Shown here: piece by piece, positions 7,342 through 10,500 of the stretch
Numbering within the stretch: the first letter of the stretch is position 1
Layout: every line of letters starts with the position of its first letter
Assembly (NCBI GenBank): GCA_964405465.1
Contig: CAYONZ010000079.1
Location: forward strand, 1-10,500
Reading direction: 5' to 3'
From: CAYONZ01 sp964405465
Lineage (GTDB): Bacteria; Bdellovibrionota; Bdellovibrionia; Bdellovibrionales; JAMPXM01
DNA length: 10,500 nucleotides
The notes under the pieces: generated by a model
Seen by the model: the letters and a program-made list of their open reading frames with translations, nothing else
Database searches by the model: none
Told to the model about the DNA's origin: nothing
Position numbers and translations under genes: made by a program

Positions 7342-8091
7342 TCAATACTTTTCTACCGTCGCTTCAGCAAATTTTTGCCCTTGAAACAAAATCTCCACAT
7401 TGAACTTACTAGAACTTAAGCGGCCAGTGTTGATTCGAAGAATCAACCCCTGATCATTTGGAGTCAATCCTCCAAAGTAATTGGTGGAGTACCCAGCTCG
7501 AAGCTCCATGCCCGCGCTATTGTTGATGTCATAGATATAGGCAGGGACTGAGTAGCTCAACACTGGGTGATAGGCGTAGGCATTATAGGCACCATTCGGT
7601 GACGGTTGCCCTCCTGCGATTGTAATGAAAACCTGATTTGATGCCGCGGTGGTGCCTTCAATGATCAGGTACCCCGTTTGTGAATAGTAGCTGCAAAGAG
7701 AGGCCGGATTTAAATTGAGACTCGCCGAAACTCCCCAGTAAGGATAATAATTAAACTCTGCAGTTTTTTGGCGGCAGACACCGTTGAAATTTCGAAGTGT
7801 GTCTTCAAAGACATCGCGGGCAATCGACCGGAGTGGGGCACCCCAACGCAAGGAGGTGGCCTGAGCAATCGTTGCTCCACCAACACACTGATTGGTTTGC
7901 GGATTGATTCCGGCACCAGAGGGACAGTTCCCTGGATTCAAACAACCATATTGTTGATTATAGATTTGGCCAGCTTGACAACCATAGGTAACTGGGGCTG
8001 CCGCCGGTGTGCTTTGGTTGTCACTGTTCTTGCCACAAGCAGCAAGACCGATGACCACTGCGAAGAATGCCAATAGACTTAAACTTTTCAT
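7342..8091 (-). CDS. Cys-rich putative outer-membrane lipoprotein, unknown function
   Basis: A 249-residue protein with a clear lipoprotein signal, MKSLSLLAFFAVVIGLAAC, lipobox LAAC, lipidated Cys19 followed by Gly (no Asp retention signal), so export to the outer membrane is likely. A short Ser/Pro/Ala linker follows, then two small cysteine loops: Cys38-Cys50 (CQAGQIYNQQYGC) and Cys56-Cys69 (CPSGAGINPQTNQC), similar to each other and probably disulfide-bonded. The remaining 180 residues are rich in Tyr, Asn and Gly and look beta-structured, with two more cysteines. I do not recognise a family. ATG 8091 is chosen because GAGGTG lies just upstream and the signal peptide starts there; the longer reading to 8145 would put an unrelated segment before the signal. 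It begins seven bases after the stop of the periplasmic protein gene, so the two are probably co-expressed. Confidence 0.85.
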   Translation of the reverse strand: MKSLSLLAFFAVVIGLAACGKNSDNQSTPAAAPVTYGCQAGQIYNQQYGCLNPGNCPSGAGINPQTNQCVGGATIAQATSLRWGAPLRSIARDVFEDTLRNFNGVCRQKTAEFNYYPYWGVSASLNLNPASLCSYYSQTGYLIIEGTTAASNQVFITIAGGQPSPNGAYNAYAYHPVLSYSVPAYIYDINNSAGMELRAGYSTNYFGGLTPNDQGLILRINTGRLSSSKFNVEILFQGQKFAEATVEKY

Positions 8092-8098
8092 AAACACC

Positions 8099-8581
8099 TC
8101 ACTCCACCTTAGGAAGCTGTAAAAGAGGATGAAACCCTTTAACAAATTTTAAAACATTTTGTGTCGACGCTGAAGACTTCCACTTCAATTCAGACTTATC
8201 TTGATCAATGATTTTGATTTTCTGAGATTTATTATTCAATGATCCAGCAACTTCAATTGTACCTTGAATGGCACAACTCACAACCCCACCCGAGAGTCTC
8301 TGAGATGAAGCAGATTTATCAACTCCGCGCTCTCCCACCTCTTGAATGTCTGCCCGAAGAGTATTGAGTTCTGCATCAGTCAAGGTTCGCTCGATTCGGC
8401 CCTGCTCCTTGTTGTCAACGACATCTACTTTAATAACACGAGCATCGCTAAATACAGTCAATGTCGACATCTTAAGAGGCTCACCACAGCTAAAGAACAA
8501 GACCTCCTGCGTGCCTTGCTCGGTAGCCTGGGCGACAAAACCCGTCAACAAAATGGCCAGAACTGTCACTTTTGCAAACAC
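8099..8581 (-). CDS. Putative periplasmic protein, unknown function
   Basis: A 160-residue protein with a Sec signal peptide (MFAKVTVLAILLTGFVAQA, likely cleaved after AQA at residue 19). The mature part has two cysteines, Cys32 in FFSCGEP and Cys103 in VVSCAI, which could form a disulfide, and alternates short hydrophobic strands with charged turns. No family is recognised. The start is GTG 8581, chosen because a perfect AGGAGG lies five bases upstream; a TTG six codons earlier would place that Shine-Dalgarno inside the gene. The stop is seven bases before the lipoprotein start, which suggests a two-gene envelope operon. Upstream lies a 226-base gap with the 16-bp tandem repeat. Confidence 0.82.
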   Translation of the reverse strand: MFAKVTVLAILLTGFVAQATEQGTQEVLFFSCGEPLKMSTLTVFSDARVIKVDVVDNKEQGRIERTLTDAELNTLRADIQEVGERGVDKSASSQRLSGGVVSCAIQGTIEVAGSLNNKSQKIKIIDQDKSELKWKSSASTQNVLKFVKGFHPLLQLPKVE

Positions 8582-8688
8582 GAACGCCTCCTGAAGCAAA
8601 CGGGCTTCGCTATATTCTGTTCCATGACAAAATCGACTCCCGTTGACATATTACGAAGCAAGCCTAGGGCCAATTGAGACCATTTATC

Positions 8689-8748
8689 GTGAGTCAATAC
8701 GTGAGTGAGTCAATACGTGAGTGAGTCAATACGTGAGTGAGTCACCAC
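8689..8748. repeat. 16-bp tandem repeat array, about 3.75 copies
   Basis: The unit GTGAGTGAGTCAATAC is present in two perfect copies (8701-8716, 8717-8732), preceded by a 12-base partial copy (8689-8700) and followed by a copy with two changes, ending CACCAC (8733-8748). On the minus strand each unit presents TTGACT, a -35-like hexamer, every 16 bases; from the copy at 8713-8708 a weak -10 GATAAA follows 19 bases downstream. The unit also contains TCA-N5-TGA and TGAGTCA symmetric elements. The array lies in the 226-base gap between the trxC stop and the 160-aa periplasmic gene; otherwise that gap holds no gene I can support. Confidence 0.9.
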
Positions 8749-8807
8749 GTTCACTTTTTAAATGAGGAGGACGACTTAGAGAGGGAGCTCAATAGGAAGG
8801 ACATTCC

Positions 8808-8829
8808 TCAACTGGGATTCAACTGGGAT
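8808..8829. repeat. 11-bp tandem duplication at the 3' end of trxC
   Basis: TCAACTGGGAT occurs twice without a gap (8808-8818, 8819-8829). Because 11 is not a multiple of three, the second copy shifts the frame of trxC and brings in TGA. With one copy the gene would continue for about ten more codons to a TAA at about 8776. Confidence 0.9.
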
Positions 8830-9254
8830 TCAAGCCATTCTTTGAATGCCGGCAACGGAAGCGCTCCTGTGACTCGATTGTATTCCGCTGACTCTTTAAA
8901 AAGCGCGATGGTCGGAATACTTCGCACGGCAAATTTATTGCCGACAAAATGGTGTTCTTCTGTATCAACCTTTGCAAAAACAATTCGCCCCGCATATTCG
9001 TTTGCTGCTTGCTCAAAGACAGGAGCAAATGTCTTACACGGCCCGCACCAAGGTGCCCAAAAATCAACCACGACCGGGAGCGGGCATTTGCGGATAAGCT
9101 TAGTTAAGGCAAAATCATTCACAAGATTCACTGCCTTTTCGATAGGTAGCTCACTTGAGCAACCACCACACACGGGCTTTTGGCTCTTCGCTTTTTCTAA
9201 ATCAATTCTATTTATTGCTCCACATTTTAAACATGCCGAATATGTCTGTGCCAC
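8808..9254 (-). CDS. trxC: Thioredoxin 2 (TrxC) with N-terminal zinc finger
   Basis: A 148-residue cytosolic thiol-disulfide reductase of the TrxC type. The N-terminal zinc module has Cys8, Cys11, Cys29 and Cys32 (CLKC, CGGC), followed by a thioredoxin fold with active site WAPWCGPCK (Cys70, Cys73), the buried Asp64 in VVDFWA, and cis-Pro114 in RSIPT. E. coli TrxC is about 139 residues. The start is GTG 9254, with GGAG about eight bases upstream and the zinc finger immediately after it. At the 3' end an 11-bp tandem duplication (8808-8829) gives the terminal residues NPS and a new stop. The core fold is unaffected. It has its own promoter with an inverted repeat in the spacer. Neighbours do not suggest a shared pathway; in E. 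coli trxC is under OxyR, but no OxyR site is claimed here. Confidence 0.95.
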   Translation of the reverse strand: MAQTYSACLKCGAINRIDLEKAKSQKPVCGGCSSELPIEKAVNLVNDFALTKLIRKCPLPVVVDFWAPWCGPCKTFAPVFEQAANEYAGRIVFAKVDTEEHHFVGNKFAVRSIPTIALFKESAEYNRVTGALPLPAFKEWLESQLNPS

Positions 9255-9277
9255 GCTTAGCTCTCCGTTTTTTTAAA

Positions 9278-9307
9278 ATTTTATGCCGACCTTCGGTCTA
9301 CGGTCAA
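9278..9307 (-). promoter_or_regulatory. trxC promoter with inverted repeat in the spacer
   Basis: On the minus strand TTGACC (9307-9302, five of six to the sigma-70 -35) and TAAAAT (9283-9278, five of six to the -10) are 18 bases apart, placing the start near 9271 and leaving a short leader with GGAG before the GTG of trxC. Inside the spacer lies GACC-TTC-GGTC (9288-9298), a possible operator. A further palindrome, AACAAA-T-TTTGTT (9312-9324), lies just upstream of the -35. Confidence 0.55.
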
Positions 9308-9444
9308 ACTTAACAAATTTTGTTGAATTGGTGACTTGGCTTCTCTTCATCCCCATCCCGAATTCAAGATCCAGAATTCCAGATCCAAACTGCACTTACC
9401 AACCTGTCTCGTTTTGCGACATTGAACATTTGGGCGAGTTATTT

Positions 9445-9545
9445 GGGTTAGTATAGCGGACGCGTGAGGACTGGTCTCCAGGTGAATCTCCTAGGTGAGA
9501 CTCCTGAGCGCCAGCCCTACTGGAAAGCATACCCCAGGACCAAAG
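9445..9545 (+). ncRNA. Candidate structured RNA or leader upstream of the histidine kinase
   Basis: Bases 9456-9545 contain 54 G or C in 90, clearly more than the surroundings. A closing stem can form from GGG 9445-9447, GTAT 9451-9454 and GC 9456-9457 with GC 9527-9528, ATAC 9529-9532 and CCC 9533-9535. Inside, GTCTC 9474-9478 pairs with GAGAC 9497-9501. CTGG (9471, 9520) and CCAG (9478, 9511, 9534) can pair in mutually exclusive ways, as in switching leaders. A tandem 13-base repeat lies inside. It matches no riboswitch or RNA family that I know (checked by eye against c-di-GMP, cobalamin, SAM, TPP, glycine, 6S, tmRNA, RNase P and SRP patterns). The strand is assumed from the downstream gene. 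Confidence 0.3.
9480..9505. repeat. Tandem 13-base repeat
   Basis: AGGTGAATCTCCT (9480-9492) is followed directly by AGGTGAGACTCCT (9493-9505); the two differ at two adjacent positions (AT against GA). It lies in the middle of the GC-rich foldable stretch. Confidence 0.8.
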
Positions 9546-9659
9546 ACTCTACTCGTGGGCAAGATATTAAGCAGATGTCAATCGTTGCTAACATCCCCAG
9601 ATTACTTCGAATCCAGTCTCTTCCTTGCATATTAAACTTCCGAAAATACTAATGAAGAC

Positions 9660-10500
9660 ATGACGACCCTATATGGCTTTCTATTAAAAATTATTCGCGC
9701 TGGAAACAGCGTGGGGGTAGCTGGTATCACAGATGCCTCGCTCAAACGTCGAGTGGTTATGAACAATCAACTCACCTGGGTGGCATTTTTTGTTATGGCC
9801 GCCTATGTTCCCATTTGGACCGCCGTGGGATTCTATCCACTCGCAATCAATCTCATTGTGTGGCAAGCCATTTTTATTTGGCCCATTTTCTATTGGACTT
9901 CATGTGGACTCTACTCTTGGGCGAGATACAGTTTGATCTTGGGATGTTCTTTTGGAATTGCCGGAGATGCACTTCTCGAGGGCCGAGCCGGAGGACATCA
10001 TTACTATTTTTTTACGTCTGCATTTTTTGCTGTCATTTTGTTTGATATTCATGAGCGAATCAAATTTGCCATTGCAACGACGATTCCGGTTGCCGTATGG
10101 TTGGCGTTAGAAATTTCAGATTACAGTCTTGTACCCGCTGAATTTCGCGTTCATCAAAACAATTATCAACACCTCATCTACATGATCAATATGTTAGGAA
10201 GCTATAGTATTTGCGCCTATTTGTTTTTGCGCTTTGCTTTGACCTCGCAAGAGTTTGAAAGAAAGGCGATTGAGTCATCAAAAATGGCAGCACTTGGACA
10301 AATGTCGGGAGGCATGGCTCACGAGATCAACAACCCTTTAGCGATTATCAAAGGTAAATCTATGCAACTGCGCCGAAAAATTTCTAGTCATAATTTTTCT
10401 GAAGAATTGCTTTTGAGTGAGCTCAAAAAAATTGAGGATACCTCGGAGCGAATTGCGTTGATTATTAAATCTTTGCGTAAATACTCACAACAACAAAGCC
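9660..10500 (+). CDS. Membrane sensor histidine kinase, N-terminal part (3' end outside window)
   Basis: 280 codons are visible, open to the right edge. Residues 1-36 are a basic cytoplasmic start (LLKIIRAG ... SLKRRVVMNNQL). About six membrane segments follow between residues 37 and 194, with no large extracellular domain, so the sensor is probably within the membrane. The HisKA dimerisation helix then begins with SKMAALGQMSGGMAHEINNPL, where His221 is the phosphorylation site; the H-box GGMAHEINNPLAIIKGK is of the GHKL two-component kind. The ATPase domain and any receiver lie beyond the window. ATG 9660 is the first start after an in-frame stop at 9633-9635; it has only a weak GAAG just upstream and overlaps the end of a three-codon ATG AAG ACA TGA frame. 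The signal sensed and the partner regulator are unknown. Confidence 0.92.
   Translation, partial: MTTLYGFLLKIIRAGNSVGVAGITDASLKRRVVMNNQLTWVAFFVMAAYVPIWTAVGFYPLAINLIVWQAIFIWPIFYWTSCGLYSWARYSLILGCSFGIAGDALLEGRAGGHHYYFFTSAFFAVILFDIHERIKFAIATTIPVAVWLALEISDYSLVPAEFRVHQNNYQHLIYMINMLGSYSICAYLFLRFALTSQEFERKAIESSKMAALGQMSGGMAHEINNPLAIIKGKSMQLRRKISSHNFSEELLLSELKKIEDTSERIALIIKSLRKYSQQQS

Larger units (their letters stand above)
9255..9659. other. 405-base intergenic region between trxC and the histidine kinase gene
   Basis: The two flanking genes are divergent. The left part (9255-9325) carries the trxC leader and promoter and the palindrome AACAAA-T-TTTGTT. Bases 9326-9440 are plain AT-rich sequence with repeated GAATTC/AGATCCA-like words and no gene. 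Bases 9445-9545 are GC-rich and foldable (separate entry). Bases 9546-9659 lead into the kinase gene without a clear promoter or a strong ribosome binding site. A possible 62-codon frame at 9464-9652 has no start context or recognisable product, and I do not call it a gene. Confidence 0.6.

Noticed and set aside
8689..8748. Possible CRISPR array
   Set aside because: The 16-bp units follow each other directly, with no unique spacers, and no cas gene is present.
8737..9276. 179-codon plus-strand frame opposite trxC
   Set aside because: It is antisense to a clear trxC gene and its product resembles nothing known; a shadow of the coding strand.
9445..9545. Known riboswitch such as c-di-GMP, cobalamin or SAM
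   Set aside because: None of the conserved core motifs of these classes can be found by eye; kept only as an unassigned candidate.
9464..9652. 62-codon small gene upstream of the kinase
   Set aside because: GTG start without a ribosome binding site, no recognisable product, and it covers a stretch better explained by RNA structure.

Overview
The window reads as ordinary chromosome from a Gram-negative bacterium of moderate GC content (mid-40s percent by eye). Two genes encode lipoproteins with classic lipoboxes, one encodes a Sec-exported periplasmic protein, and the set as a whole (LivKHMGF transporter, PfkA, HU, YacG, TrxC, membrane histidine kinase) fits a proteobacterium-like lineage. 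The Cys-rich lipoprotein style and the N-terminal pattern of the kinase make me think of Bdellovibrionota, but that is an impression and no rRNA or marker gene here settles it.

Layout. Bases 1-725 (+) hold the 3' end of an unrecognised gene. It converges with a long minus-strand block. Read in the direction of transcription, the block starts with hup (HU, 6858-6586) and a clear intrinsic terminator (6562-6530). Next come pfkA (6494-5502), livK (5461-4301), a strong intercistronic hairpin (4276-4230), and livH, livM, livG and livF (4205-745), the last four joined by 1-, 26- and 4-base overlaps. Upstream of hup, still on the minus strand, are trxC (9254-8808), a 226-base gap with a 16-bp tandem repeat, a periplasmic protein and a Cys-rich lipoprotein (8581-7342), and yacG (7309-7106). 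After a 405-base intergenic region, a plus-strand sensor histidine kinase begins at 9660 and runs off the right edge.

How the genes work together. The liv genes form a complete five-component branched-chain amino acid (HAAT-type) importer: lipoprotein receptor LivK, permeases LivH and LivM, ATPases LivG and LivF. pfkA lies 40 bases upstream on the same strand with no convincing terminator between, so glycolytic phosphofructokinase and amino acid import may share a transcript. TrxC, HU and YacG are housekeeping or stress proteins (thiol redox, nucleoid, gyrase inhibition). The 160-aa periplasmic protein and the lipoprotein are separated by 7 bases and look co-expressed; their function is unknown.

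Non-coding signals of note are the livK-livH hairpin, the hup terminator placed right against pfkA, a 16-bp repeat array, an 11-bp duplication that rewrites the end of trxC, a trxC promoter with an inverted repeat in its spacer, palindromes between yacG and hup, and a GC-rich, foldable stretch upstream of the histidine kinase. I found no mobile element, CRISPR array, tRNA or rRNA. I found no convincing new multi-gene system; the best leads are the candidate structured RNA and the repeat array.
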